Assembly (NCBI RefSeq): GCF_017562075.2
Contig: NC_054085.1
Span: 28,067,656 to 28,131,655, forward strand
Source of the DNA: Anopheles merus
Taxonomy: Eukaryota > Arthropoda > Insecta > Diptera > Culicidae
Direction: 5' to 3'
Length of the DNA stretch: 64,000 nt
The notes beneath the pieces were generated by a model, which worked only from the letters and a program-made list of their open reading frames with translations, was not told the origin of the DNA and did not search any database. This document shows, one piece after another, positions 14,686 through 34,132 of the stretch. The position numbers and the translations under genes were made by a program. The stretch's first letter is position 1, and every line of letters begins with the position of its first letter.

Positions 14686-14859
14686 ACTATATTTTTGTGG
14701 ATTACAAGATTTTCCAAGTCAGTTTCGAATGTAAACATTGTTATTCACCACATGCTAGATGTTTTTCAACAGCTGTCAAATGATTTATTTGCTTCAAAAT
14801 GAAATTTCAGTTTCAACACATGATTTTCAACATATAACAAAGAACTATAAAATTCAATC

Positions 14860-14921
14860 CAGCTTGAGTCGTGTTGAAAATCATACTGAAAAAATTAAAA
14901 ATAATTATGATGGAAATGAAA
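14860..14921 (+). repeat. Direct repeat, copy 2 (about 62 bp)
   Basis: Second copy of the repeat at 14623-14685. Here it lies inside the better preserved foldback unit. Confidence 0.85.
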
Positions 14922-15085
14922 TGTCAGAACGATATGGAACAACATTTTGCATGCGGCGAAAAACAATGTTAACATTTTAAAGTGACTTAGAAACACTTAT
15001 AAGTTGTATTTTTTACAGGGTTTTCCAAGTCACTTTTGAATGTATACATCATTATTCACAACCTATACGATGATTGTCAACTGCT

Positions 15086-22684
<7,599 letters not shown>

Positions 22685-23132
22685 TAGTGATGTGCTCTTT
22701 GGAGCGTACCCACGACTATGACCCGACTCCAGCTATTGTTAGTCCGATCCCGACTCCAGCAAAATTTCCCCGGAGTTCTTCGGAGTCGTCCGAAGCTGGT
22801 CAGAGTCGTCCGGAGTCATCCGGAGACGTCCGGAGTCGCCCGGAGTCGTTTGTAGTCGTAGTCATCCGGAGTCGATCGTAGTCAACAGAAGGATGTGCTT
22901 GAGATCAGGTATTTTATTTATTTGTGGTTCTTTGTCTTTAACTGTGCGCGTGCCAGTGATGTACAGGCCTTTGTTTGGAAGGCCAACTCTGGTCGACTCT
23001 GGACGACTCCGGATGACTAAGAACGATATCTCTGGGTGATTCCGGATAATGCTAAGCGGACCTACTTTCCGGAGTCGATTCCGGAATTATCACAGTCGGA
23101 TCGGAGGCAACTCGAGATTTTTGCCAACTCTA
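22685..23132. mobile_element. Probable non-autonomous hAT-like element with subterminal GGAGTC repeats
   Basis: The segment starts TAGTGATGTGC and ends, read on the other strand, TAGAGTTGGC. hAT elements have short imperfect ends of this type. The flanking octamers ATTCCGAC (22677-22684) and ATTCTGAT (23133-23140) agree at 6 of 8 positions, as expected of an aged 8-bp duplication. Inside are many GGAGTC/GACTCC units in both orientations, resembling the subterminal repeats to which hAT transposases bind. There is no transposase frame. The family call is inferred from ends and duplication size. Confidence 0.5.
22771..22860 (+). repeat. 10-bp minisatellite, consensus CGGAGTCGTC, nine units
   Basis: Nine consecutive 10-base units are variants of CGGAGTCGTC. 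More diverged units continue to about 22888, and copies in the opposite orientation occur at 22986-23020. The spacing is exactly ten bases throughout. The run is also open in one frame (Ser/Pro/Glu-rich), but this follows from the repeat and is not a gene. Confidence 0.85.
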
Positions 23133-23140
23133 ATTCTGAT

Positions 23141-26100
23141 GTTTGAAAACTTCATAATGACCTAAAACAGCAGTCCAATGAAAGAAGCGTCAATACTGGT
23201 GTAACTCATTTTTGATCCTCATTCGGTTTTACCACAAAAGGATGTTATTTGTGAAACCTCCTAGGATAGCCATAAAGGATAGGATTTGAATTTTGATTTT
23301 GCGTGAAATAGTGAACTTGAATGCACTTGTTTCATGATCATAGCCGCACCATTGTAACAAAAAATATTCGCTCCCATGATGAACCTTGAAGATAATGAGT
23401 AATATTAAATTTAATATATATATAAAATATATAATCTATTTAATGTTATGCCAGCCGTCAAACCGAATATTCTTTATTCATTGTACACAACACGCACACT
23501 TACTCCAAATCTGAATCATCCTGCTCCATTGCCTGGAACATGTGCTTGTGATACCTTCATTTAGTGAAATTAATTCCCCAAATGAAGATCGATGCATGCA
23601 AAAGCAGACGCTAACCGAACGAAATGGCAAAACAAAAATCTCTTATGCCTAACACACCTCTCCACGCACACTCTCGCCACATCTTATCACATAAATCAAG
23701 TGTGTGTGTGTATGTGTGCTGTGCTCTCGGACGCTGTTTCGGATGAGATATCTAATTAGATAATGCTTCAAACACTGGTCAAAGTGTTACGAGCCTTGAT
23801 TGAGACATTGGCCCATTGGATGGCATTCTTTTTGTCGTTGGTGTGAATCATAAACAGAAGGGCTTATGCTCTGCTAATTATGGTTGATTGATTACCCAGT
23901 TGGCGTGATTCTGTTGTCTTAGAGATGCGTGAGTTAGCTTTACTTTTTAATTTGGTGTCACTAATGAAAAGCAATGTGCTGAGGGAAAATCTGAATTCGT
24001 GCATCTGTGCCTAATACGAGCGAAATAATGTGTGATTACTTTTCCTAAAAACTTCCCTAATCAACCATGTTGGATTGTCTAAATATTTCCACAATAATTC
24101 TACTCGATCTTCGCATTGAATCTTTAATCAGCAAACGTACTCCTTCCGTAACGCTTTCCCATTCAGTGCATTATTCCAGTTTTATCCGTTTAGTAAACAA
24201 ATGCACCACCACACTTTCCCCCTTCAGGCCGGCCAGGAGCTGTAAAAAAAAAGGGAGCAAAACAGAAGCCACTTGAAAATCACATCCGAAACCCATTCGG
24301 ATCAATCAGCTGTCAGCGGCACCGTGCGACTCCGCATGCAGCGGTGTGTGTGTTTGTGCGCCTTCCACCTTTTAAATATTTTAATCATGATTGATTGATT
24401 GGTTGATTAGCTGGGGATAAATTATTTCTGCCTACCGTACGCGGGGCCCGACACTTAATCCGTTCTCGGACGGCCGCCGAGCGGGATCGCCGAGGCTAGG
24501 GGTGCTATTTTTCACCCACTTCCTGGCCACATTGAAGGCCACTTTCCCAGTCGGGCCCCCAGTGGGCTTAGTTCCAGCGAGCTGCGAAAAAATAAAAACC
24601 TTTTCACGCGAACGGCAAACGGTTGCGGTGTGTGTTTGCGAGTGTGGTTTAGCTGCACTCTTTCATCTTACCCCTGCGGTAGTGAACGCAAGTGGTCACG
24701 TGATGTGACTCCCAGGGAAAGCAAAGGCCCGTTGCCTCAAAAAGGGGGAAAAATCTCCCACCGCTCGATTGCCGTCGGGTTTTGCTGACATTCAAAATCA
24801 GGAAAACCCGGAACAACAACATTACGCATTCTTTCCATTTTATCGTACATCCGCTTCTACCCAACAGTCATCCTCGTTTCTTTCAATTGTCTTTTCCAGA
24901 TCCCTGACCCCTTTCGTTTCGAGCTGCTCGGGCTTTGCACGAAAAAGGTGCTCACCAAACCCACCCACCAACCCAGGCGGCCTCCGAACCACCGACCGTA
25001 ATAGGCTGCAAATAATTTAATTGAAAATGTCCTGCAGCACTCGAAACCGCGGGGTCGGTTTTATTTAGTCGTCGGCCTCTGTCAATATAATCCTTATGAA
25101 TTAAACCCTTCACCCGTGACCGTGCGGAGGGCATGGTTTGCCATTATTTGGCTCAAACATTGTGTGCATTATAGCGCCGTATCGTCCTTCTGGCGAAACG
25201 GATAGGCGAAAAGATAGACACAACTCATTGAGCGTGGCATTTTGCGCACTGTGTGTTGTTGAAAAGGTCTTGTCACTTTGCTTCGCTATTGGTTTGGGGC
25301 TGCATTAGGATCGGGAGGAAGGATCGTCCTTTCAGTTCGATCAGTGAAATAGAAACATTTAAATCTAGGCATCTGATTATGGGTGTGCCCGAGGGATATT
25401 TTTCATTCGGTTTAGTGTGAGCTGGGGGAGCCGGGACGGTGCCCGGGAAAAGTTTTCTAATAATTTAAATACACTTCAGGGGAACAAAACCTTCAAGTGG
25501 GGTTTATGTAAAAGTTTTAGAATTTGCTGTACACATTTTTGTTATTGTTTCATAATTTCAGTTTTTATAATTTCAATTATTCACTTCAGCATTTTTCGTT
25601 AGCATTAGGATCTTGAAACGTTTTGGTTTGAGGACCGGATTTCTTCACAAATAGCAATGTTGAGGGCCATTTTGACGTTACCTGTAGCTACTGGAAACGT
25701 TTAAATCTGGTTTTGGTACGAAAATACTCAGTGACAATTTGAAACTTGTATGGGTTTCTATTATTGCTGCAATTTTTTGTCTTACAAAAGTAAACATTAA
25801 ATTGTTGATGAAAATACTCAAAATAATTGAGTTTTTATGGTATTTTTTACAAAATAATCTTAGGCCTCACTAAAAGCTTATTTCCAGTTTCAGTTTTATT
25901 TCCAGAACGAACATTGTCTCGATTGGTCAGTTCTATGACCTGTAAGACTTTGTCTTAATCTGCCTCTTAGGTTTTATGTATTGCATCCTGAAATATATTT
26001 TCAAATTGCAATAATTTTGTATAAATTTATTATTCAAGCAAAAATTACTTTGGCTTAAAATTGTCATTTACTTCACATTCGCTCAAATAAAATTACTTTT

Positions 26101-28310
26101 GTTACGAAGAAAGATATGAATAGATGCAAAAGATCTGAAAAAGAACTATATTCATATTATAGACAACCATCACAGAAACTACGCCACGGGAGGTTTTAGT
26201 TCTAAATATATCATTTGGTTTCTGTTTTTGGTGTTTTTATTTGCTTTTTATCATCTTAGAGAACGGTCATACATTATGATTTTCCTTTATTAAAACATTT
26301 TTTGTTGTAGAAATATCCAGCCGCTTAGGAAAATTGTTACTGTTTTTTTCCAAAGATTTGTATATCAAAACCAAACACAAACACACCGTACCATACAACG
26401 GTACAAGATTAATCGCATTTTATTGAAACATTGTTCCTAGCTGAAAATGAATTACCTTCTTTCTAGCAAAAGCCCTCGCCCCTATCGTTCACGTGAACTA
26501 TTCTATCGTACACACTGGAACGACAATTTGGTTTTAATTGAAATTGACAGCTTGACTCCCTATCGGCGTGTTGGATTAATACGTTCCAAACAGTTGCGCT
26601 GCGCCATCCTTCGCTCTGCACGCTCGCACGAAAAGTGTTCTAATTTTCCAACTAACCCAAGGGCGCGTCAATCATCCATCGTTTCGCTCCCGATGCGTCT
26701 AATCTCGCCCGCCACGCCGGCAGCAGGACGTTCCGATCGAAGTCCGATCACAAAGGGCCTGTGTGCGGTATGTGTGTCACCGCTGCCAACAAGCAAACAC
26801 GTATCTCATTAGCATACGCGTACATGGCCGTGCGGGCAAGAAATAAAAATAAAATAAAAGGTGTGCCCGCAAAACCCCCTTGCGACAAGTTTGCATTGCA
26901 TATGTTCGCCCGTCCCGTGCGCTCCGTTTTTTGCGCTTTGTGTTTGATAAGTGAAGATGAAGGAGCGCAGTAAAAAACTCACACAAAAAGGGTACCACCG
27001 AATAAAACACCACACGCTCGTGCACTTGTGACTGTCACGATTGTCACCCACCCGCACAGCGGTGTAACGTTTGCGCTCATCGGGATGGAGATAGCACGGC
27101 ACGAGCTATAAAATTCCCATTTTGCACTGCTGGAACGTGATTTTTGATAAATTCATAACATCCATTTGCCTTGCAGCAGCGGGGGAACGCCGTAGGAAAC
27201 TGTTTCGAGACGTCGAAATAACGTGGCACAAGGAAAATGATTCCAATCTTGAAGAAACCCGACAACCCGTGTGCGCGCAATCATGAGCAAAATGTGAAAT
27301 TAGAATAATATAAAAGCGTACGGGTTGCCCCCGGGACTGCAATGACGAATGAGCGATGTATCGCTTGTGCGGGATACATCAATTCCGAGACCCCCGAGAA
27401 GAAGAAGAGGAAAACATACGAAAGCGTAAAGTGATGTAATTGGTATGGATGGTACGGCCAGCGGGTACTGATTCCGGGAAATCGATACCGGGTTGGAATT
27501 TCCCACTCCTTTCCTTTGCCACTGTCAGCGGGTGCAGCGACATTGAATTGAATGCAGTTAAAATGTCAATTGAATTCAAATTTTTCGCCCTCCTTTCGCC
27601 GTACGCAGCATGTGCATACAGCGTATGTGGATGTGTGTGTTTGTGTGTGAGTTAGGGGTGATACTTGATGCTTTGGTGGATGAGAAATGGGGATGAGGGA
27701 TCGAGCGCGTTCGAATCACCAACGCACAAGCAAAGTGCGATGATTCGTTGAATACAATGCGAGCTGCTTGCTGCGGGAATACATCATTTTCCAAGGAAAA
27801 AAGGTGTGCGCTGATTGAGGGCCTTCGGAGCCAATGCGTTAAGGTGCAATGGTAATGAGGGTTTGTTACACCGTAAAGATGGTATTTATGATCACCGATG
27901 TTGATCAATTTGTTTGATCGACGCTATTGTAAAAGTTTCCTATTTAATATCTTCAATTCCGACTTTTACTGATGCATTTTGTAAGATTTTTATAACTTTT
28001 AGGAGTACTTGTCAAATTCAGAGAGTTGTAAATTCACTAGAGATGTTATGTAGAGTACTTTTTTCGTGCACAAAATCCTGTTTTTCATTGGATATCAAGA
28101 AAATTGAGGTGTGCCTCATGCGTACATATTACCCTGGCAATCTTCACATGTTTGTTTTATCAGACAACACTATTATTTTGAAGTTTCATTTTATGGTTTT
28201 TATTTCTTAAATTTTTTTATTTCGCTACAATACAAAAAGAAATATTTATGAAAGCTTCAAGTATGACAGCTTTATAACAATATTGCAGAATTCTACTTCA
28301 TAATAGTCTC
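23141..28310. other. No gene seen
   Basis: AT-rich at 23.1-24.0 kb and 25.6-26.4 kb; GC-richer at 24.1-25.4 kb and 26.4-27.9 kb. No frame with a recognisable domain. Confidence 0.6.
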
Positions 28311-28770
28311 TTTGGTGTTCCTATGCCCGATGTGTCCTTGACTAAGGATCCTGGTGTCTTATTTTATCCGAGTCTCTCTATCAAATAGCATACGGACTAA
28401 GACATCAATAAGGCCAAACATGTTTTGGTTATATTTGTCGTATGTCCCTTGAAATTTGCTATCCTTTCTGTCTTAAGTCTCATTATTGTTGTTGGATCCG
28501 TTCCGTACTGGAATATGCCTGTATCATCTCCTGTTCAAGTATCTTCGCTCCAAAGGTTTGAGAGGATCCAGAGACGATTTACAAGGATTGTATTTCGTAG
28601 GTCGCTCGGTCATCACTCTATTCCCCTTCCTTGGTATGACGATAGATGCGCTCTATTAGGTCTAGCTAAATAGCAGCACCGCCTCTCGGTCGCTCAGGCC
28701 TCTTTCGTGACAGGCTTCTTCCTTAATACGATTGATGCTTCTTGACAGAATTCCTGAAGTTTATGATTAT
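28311..28770 (+). pseudogene. Degenerate non-LTR retrotransposon reverse transcriptase fragment
   Basis: Translation gives a decayed copy of the region after the palm of a jockey/R1/I-type reverse transcriptase. Recognisable pieces are SLTKDPGVLFYPSLSIK, DINKAKHVL, SPVQVSSLQRFERIQRRFTR, PLPWYDDRCALLGL and SVAQASFVTGFFLNTID, matching the family pattern of KDLGVLLD, a YxxxxWSP-like motif, then RIERIQRRF and YxDRCxLLGL. In-frame stops occur at 28386, 28398 and 28671, and a frameshift precedes the final LLDRIPEVYDY stretch. No endonuclease, gag or poly(A) tail was found nearby, so this is an isolated, immobile remnant. The exact clade is uncertain. Confidence 0.8.
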
Positions 28771-31700
28771 CATGTTTTACCAGTAGCAATCTGTCAGAAA
28801 ATATTCATTTCATTTAAAATTTGTAATTTTTATTCGTAAAAAGGGGTTCAAAGCGCTACAAGACACCAAGAATACTTCATGATGGACAAAACAAGCGCTA
28901 CCCTGTGTAGAATTTGCACAAGCACATCCAAAAGACACATGCAGCAATTCCCAGTTTGAACACTTTACAACATTCTCTGAAATTTTTGAACATCCAACAA
29001 ACATTCTCTGAAATCCTTTGTCATAATCTATCAACTTTTCTGTTTCATTATTTTAAATTATTGTGCAATTACAACAGCAATTTTGGACCAGAAATTCCAT
29101 TTTCAAACAAAATAACGAAATTCACACATAGCCCCTTTTCTGCCGGAAATGAGCGAAATTCAGCTCACGCTTATTCCACGCAATAAAACTTCCCCCGAAA
29201 AGGTCCACCCACCCATTAAACGCCTCGGTGGGTACAATTTTTCAGAAAACTGTCCATTCGGCTTTAAATTGACCTCTCGCGGGCAGGTTGACCTCCGCGA
29301 ACCGATGGCGTGTCATTGTTCCCCAGATGGACAGTTTACCGTCAATTTGCGTACCCACCGTGCAGCCGATGAGTTTGACGAACCTTTTCCGTCATGGAAT
29401 CGGGAACACGTGAGGCCTGCTAAATCGTCAGCGATCGTGTGTGTGTGTGAGTGTGTGTACCCACGCGCAATAATAATCATAATAACTAAACATTAATTTT
29501 CCACCACTGGTGGTGGCTTGTCCCTTGAGGTTGGCGGAATGGGATGTCAAAACGCGAGCTTTCCCTCGCTCGGCACGCAACCCCTTTCCTCGGCTCATTA
29601 GTGGCGTGCATGGGCAGCGATGAGATGAATTAGAATAATTATTAAACTGTCCAAAAAATGCTATCACATACGCGGTTTCAGCGGTTCGATGTCACGGCAC
29701 GTTGCGGCTGGCTTTTAAAGGAAGGGAAGGACGACAAGCGGCCCAACAGAAAAAAAATGCGCCCGCTTAACAGAATAAAATTATTTGCTGACCGAGGTTT
29801 GAGTAATGTGTGCGCTGCGGCTTCACTTAAGGTCACGCTAATGGGCGACAGCGGGCGATAGCGGGTTGGTTACGGCAGACCAAGCACTGGAGGAGGAGAA
29901 AAACTCACCTCCCTGTCGTCCACGGTACGCTGACCAGACACTGGCGGTGCAAAGTGAGTGTAGAATGGGTAGCTAATGTAGGAAATTTACAATAAAATAA
30001 ATAACACCCATTCATTTTAAGCTGGCCGGCACGAGCACAGCACAGCCAAGGCGGGTCGGAGCTCATCATCAATTGCTCGGGATGGTCGGGGCTTGGGTGA
30101 GTGCAAAAAAGAAAAGGAAAAGGAAGCACAACATTACGATCACCAATTGCGTGGCTGAATGTGAAAATAAGAAAAAGAAGTCAAATAAAACAGCAACCAA
30201 AAGCGTCGTGGAAAGGGAGAAAACTTTTAAAACCTACCTGCGATGGCTTTTTTCGTGCCACTAGTGATGAATGATTGGAATCTTCACTTCAGTTTTTGGT
30301 TTTTTTTTGTTAACGTTGCAAAAATGTAGGTTTCTTCGTTCGGGAGCGGGAAAAGGCTTTCTTCGTGCTGATTGTAAATTTCTCTTTAACCTTATCCAGG
30401 GGCACACACGGCAAACGCACAATTTGCGGCATTAAAATCGAACATCTCTTTGCTGTATTTAAGTAAAGGCAGGTACATTTTTTATTACAGTGTGGGTAAT
30501 ATTTATTATCATGCCAATCATTGAGCTTGTTAATATTGCTTCTGTCATGAGGTTGAAAGAAAAAAGTTTTCTATCTACTTTTTTATCATGTATAAACTTC
30601 AATTAAACAAAAACCTTCACTGTATTGCTGAAAAAAATCCTTATTATTGTTTAATAAGCCTTTTGCCTAATTCTGCATTAAAAATTTTCATGCATATATG
30701 AATTTCGATTAGCAATTAAAATGACAAATAATGAAAAGATGAGTTTGTTGTTATGTTTTTTTTTTCAAAATTAATAATAACAGCCTAAAAAATTAAGAAT
30801 TTTTCACTAAATTGATAATTAAACGAAAAAAACACAATCTGAACCATTACAAAAATCTTCACATTTGAAACCAAATTTAGAAAAACATCCGATATTATCG
30901 AACGTTGAAAATGAAACCGAAGAATAAGTACTTTTTCAATAGTTGGCAGCCATTTTTTGTACAATTAGAGAATTTTCTATGATTTTAAAGGCTTTACAAT
31001 TTGAAAAGTAATAAATGGTTTGTTACTGTACTAGCAAAACCAAACAACCATACAAATACTTACACTCATTCATTCCCTCATCACTGTACGCGTTTCAAGC
31101 CGCTGCTTGCATGGCCGGCGTTCAGCATTACCTTCCTCCAATTCACATGTCTTATATTTTACGGCCCATTGATGAGAAGCTAAAACGTAGTTACCAACGT
31201 CATTTATTTATTTGCAAACATACAGACACCCAGCACATTCATTCACATGCCCATAAATTGGCTATTTATATTCATAAGCAATTAGGAAAAGTTTAATTGC
31301 ATTTTACCGGTGGTGCGCAAGTGCTTTAAGACGCTGGCTGCGGAGCTTTACGCACCCATCCCAATTACCGGTTTAAACAGGTTACCAAAGGAAGTAGCTA
31401 CCGTCGTGCCTTGCTGGCGAGTGCGATGTTGGTTTTTAAGACACTTCTTCACGCACATCAAGTGCCCATTTGTGGAGGGCTGTGAAGAAAAATTTAAGAT
31501 ATTAATAAGTCATAGAATGGGAAGATTTATTACCATCATTTACTCACCCCGCGCCGGAGGCTCACGAGGGTTGTTCCGGTAACGAATTTATCATCTACCG
31601 CTGCCAGCTCCGCCGCGTTGATTAGATAAGATGAAGTGTGTGTGTGTGTGTGTGTCTCGCTGTACTTGTTCCTTTTTCTGAGGTGCAAAATTTCCTAAAA

Positions 31701-31879
31701 GAATGTGTCTGACACACGTTCCAGTAGAGGGAGAAATTTTAAAAAACTTCTCCCGTCGAACAGAAACGCGCCGACGACTTATCGGGCTCCATCACCGTCC
31801 ATTAGAAGAGCGATCCGTTTGCCCGGGAAAAAAGCACACCAAGCCGCCGTGGTACAGGAGTGAATTTTGGTGTTTATAA
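28771..31879. other. No gene seen
   Basis: Mixed block up to 30.3 kb, AT-rich at 30.3-31.0 kb, then GC-richer towards the pickpocket 3' end. No coding signal recognised. Confidence 0.6.
31636..31655. repeat. Microsatellite (GT)10
   Basis: Short GT run about 500 bases past the 3' end of the minus-strand pickpocket gene. Confidence 0.95.
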
Positions 31880-31885
31880 TTTATT
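31880..31885 (-). terminator. Candidate poly(A) signal of the minus-strand pickpocket gene
   Basis: Read on the minus strand this is AATAAA, about 260 bases past the stop codon, with a TATAAA-like variant next to it. It is the first canonical hexamer I see downstream. Such hexamers are common in AT-rich DNA. Confidence 0.35.
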
Positions 31886-32145
31886 CAACCAATAGGTTGA
31901 TTTATGGCGACAAGTTTCGATAAATCGGCCCCGGACTCATTTCGGGCTGGAATGAAGATCACTTCCTAGACCGCGATCGCAAAAGGGGGAGAGAGCCAAG
32001 CGAGATGATAAAGCAGCGTGCCATTCATCTTAGCTCATCGCCATAAATCTTTCGGGGCCTTTTGGCCGGACGACACCGGTCCAGTTAGCGCGAACAGGCG
32101 GTGACACAGCGCGGCACTGCAGGAACTGAGTGGCATGCTTTAGTT

Positions 32146-34132
32146 TTACCACTTGTTGGTGGAGGCTTTGCGAATACGAATGTCGCCCGCCAGCCCGTAC
32201 TCGGGCGGTGGAAGAATGAGCGTCGATTTGACCGCCCTGGCCGTTTCGGCCCGATCGTTGCCGGATCTGGTGCGTGCAATGAGCGGTTTCAGTGTGCAGT
32301 AGTAGACGAGCTCGACGATGCTCAGTATGCTGACGCCCATGAACAGGCCCAAAACGCCGCCGCAATTGGCGAGAAAGTCACTGATGCCAAACAGTTCGCT
32401 CCGCTTGATCGGGATGAAGCGCGACACTTTGAAGTATATCGAAAGATAGGACAGTTCCGTACTGCAAGCGAAGAGAAATAAGTTGTTAAAGAACCCAACC
32501 TATCCCGTAATTGTGATTCCATTATGGCTCACTTGTCATCCACGCCAGCGATGAGATGAATGTTCTCCGCCAGCTTTCTCCAATCGAACATTGCCTGCGA
32601 TATTTCCGTGTTGTAGAACAGTGCATTACAGGACGGCAAACAGTTGCAGTGCTCCAGAAAATTGTCGGTTTTGTTTAGCTCATGCAGCAGGTCCATCTCC
32701 TCCAGCACGGACAGTGCCATATCGGCACAGCTAGCCTTGCCCATCCCACAGATCCTGTCATCCTTGGTGCGAGGCAACGGAAACGGTACGCAACCGCAAG
32801 TCTTCAGCGTATAGTTGGAAAGACACTCAATGTCACAGTTGTACTTGGAGTACACCTTGAAATAGCGCAGGTATCGCTCGTGATTGTAGTAACAGAGCCG
32901 CCGACTTGGAGCATACCGTCGCACATTGGCAGTGGTGTCGAACAGGAGCGGTTCCACCGACACGGACACTTCCTGGCTAAGCGGGATGCGAAAGAACTCG
33001 TTCACCATCCTTGGATACTGTACCGGTGAGTGTAGGTGCACCTTAAACCCTTGGAATGAGTTCTGAGAGAGGCAACAAATTATGGGTTGTACAGATGTTT
33101 GGGATTTTAGCGCTCACCCCACACATATAGTCCATATCCGATATCTGAACCTTCGTTATGACAAACAACCCGGCGCGTCTTCCTGCTCCAAAGGCACGCC
33201 TTGGGTACGTGTCTCCCCCGGCCCGGCTACTGTACCCTTCGTCCATGTTCCACTGCTTGGAGGATTGATTCTCCGCCATGTACTCGTACTCCGAGTGCAG
33301 CTGATCGCGCCGCATCAGATCGTCCGCAGCGAGCGAGTTGAAGGTGTAGCAAATTCCCGCCTCGGTGAGCGTTTGCTTGAAAAAGTCGCTGCAATCGATC
33401 ACCTGCTCTCGCCAACCGCACAGCAAAAACATATCCTCGAACGGTATTGCCATGCGCTGCAGGAGCGGTACCACGTCGTCCGCGTACGATTCGTTATTCA
33501 TCTCGATGCCGAACGAAAAGTCACACACCTGCAGCAGGGCCTCTAGCTTGTCAATTCTGGAGTAGAATAAGCAAATGGCGCTCAGTATACCAAAAACTGA
33601 AGCTTTTTTTTTCTAGATAATGATACTCACTGCTCTTTCGCCATAAATTGCCACAACTCCTCATCATTGTACAGCTGATAAGCGGTCGTGAAGTCGAGAT
33701 CCTTCTTGCGCACCTTTGTCTCGGGACAGATCGTTACCGCTGGAAAGGGAATTGTAAACACGGGGACTGGCTTCTCTCCGAACGTTACCACAACTGGTTC
33801 TTTGTCCCACTTTATGTAGACACTGTGTATGAGTGTTCCACAACCGTACAGTGATAGCAGACACACAACAATCCACCAGATTCTATGAAGATGAGATCTT
33901 AAGTTAAGGGTTCAATTTTGGTTTATTCCACGCAAAATTACCTCTCAATAGTTGTCCGCTTATTGCCTACAAGGTACTTAAACCCATGGATCGTACTGTT
34001 CATACAGTAGTCTACCCAAAGACTGCGCGGGCCACTCTCTTTATATGACTCGTTCAGGAGCTCCGGCTCCCAGAGATTGGCCTCTGAGGCAGGTACTGAC
34101 GTGCGTAGCTTCGGAAACTTTGTTTCCACCAT
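32146..34132 (-). CDS. Pickpocket-type DEG/ENaC sodium channel subunit, five exons
   Basis: The predicted product is an amiloride-sensitive-type cation channel subunit of the plasma membrane, 575 residues, within the usual 500-600 for this family. Exons (minus strand): 34132-33942, 33882-33631, 33556-33118, 33062-32533, 32461-32146; all introns are GT-AG and 55-74 bp. Seen in the protein: the N-terminal HG gating motif (H49-G50, in STIHGFKYL), membrane segment 1 at about 65-85 (starting IWWIVVCLLSLYGC), FPAVTIC at 110-116 just outside the membrane, a Cys-rich extracellular domain (C351, C370, C374, C383, C385 and more, including HCNCLPSC), and membrane segment 2 at about 500-526 with the pore filter GLFMGVS (G513-V-S515). 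The start is the first in-frame ATG; the frame stays open upstream to a TAA without another ATG, so a further 5' exon is possible. It lies head to head with a close paralogue at 37108. The family is certain; the orthologue and ligand (mechanical, osmotic or chemical) cannot be told from sequence alone. Confidence 0.93.

Larger units (their letters stand above)
14477..15085. mobile_element. Cluster of related foldback (MITE-like) repeats
   Basis: The motif TTTCCAAGTCA..TT.GAATGTA.AC recurs at about 14563, 14711 and 15021 and, inverted, at about 14950-14995. The copy at 14710-14995 has inverted ends of about 45 bases (TTTCCAAGTC... to CATGC, matched on the other strand). Its inner arms are also inverted (ATGATTTTCAAC against GTTGAAAATCAT). 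Two copies begin with TA followed by CAGGG (14475 and 15014). The block therefore looks like several nested or truncated members of one TA-inserting MITE family. No coding capacity. Confidence 0.6.

Noticed and set aside
27705..27720. GTTCGAATC, another B-box-like string
   Set aside because: No cloverleaf can be folded around it.
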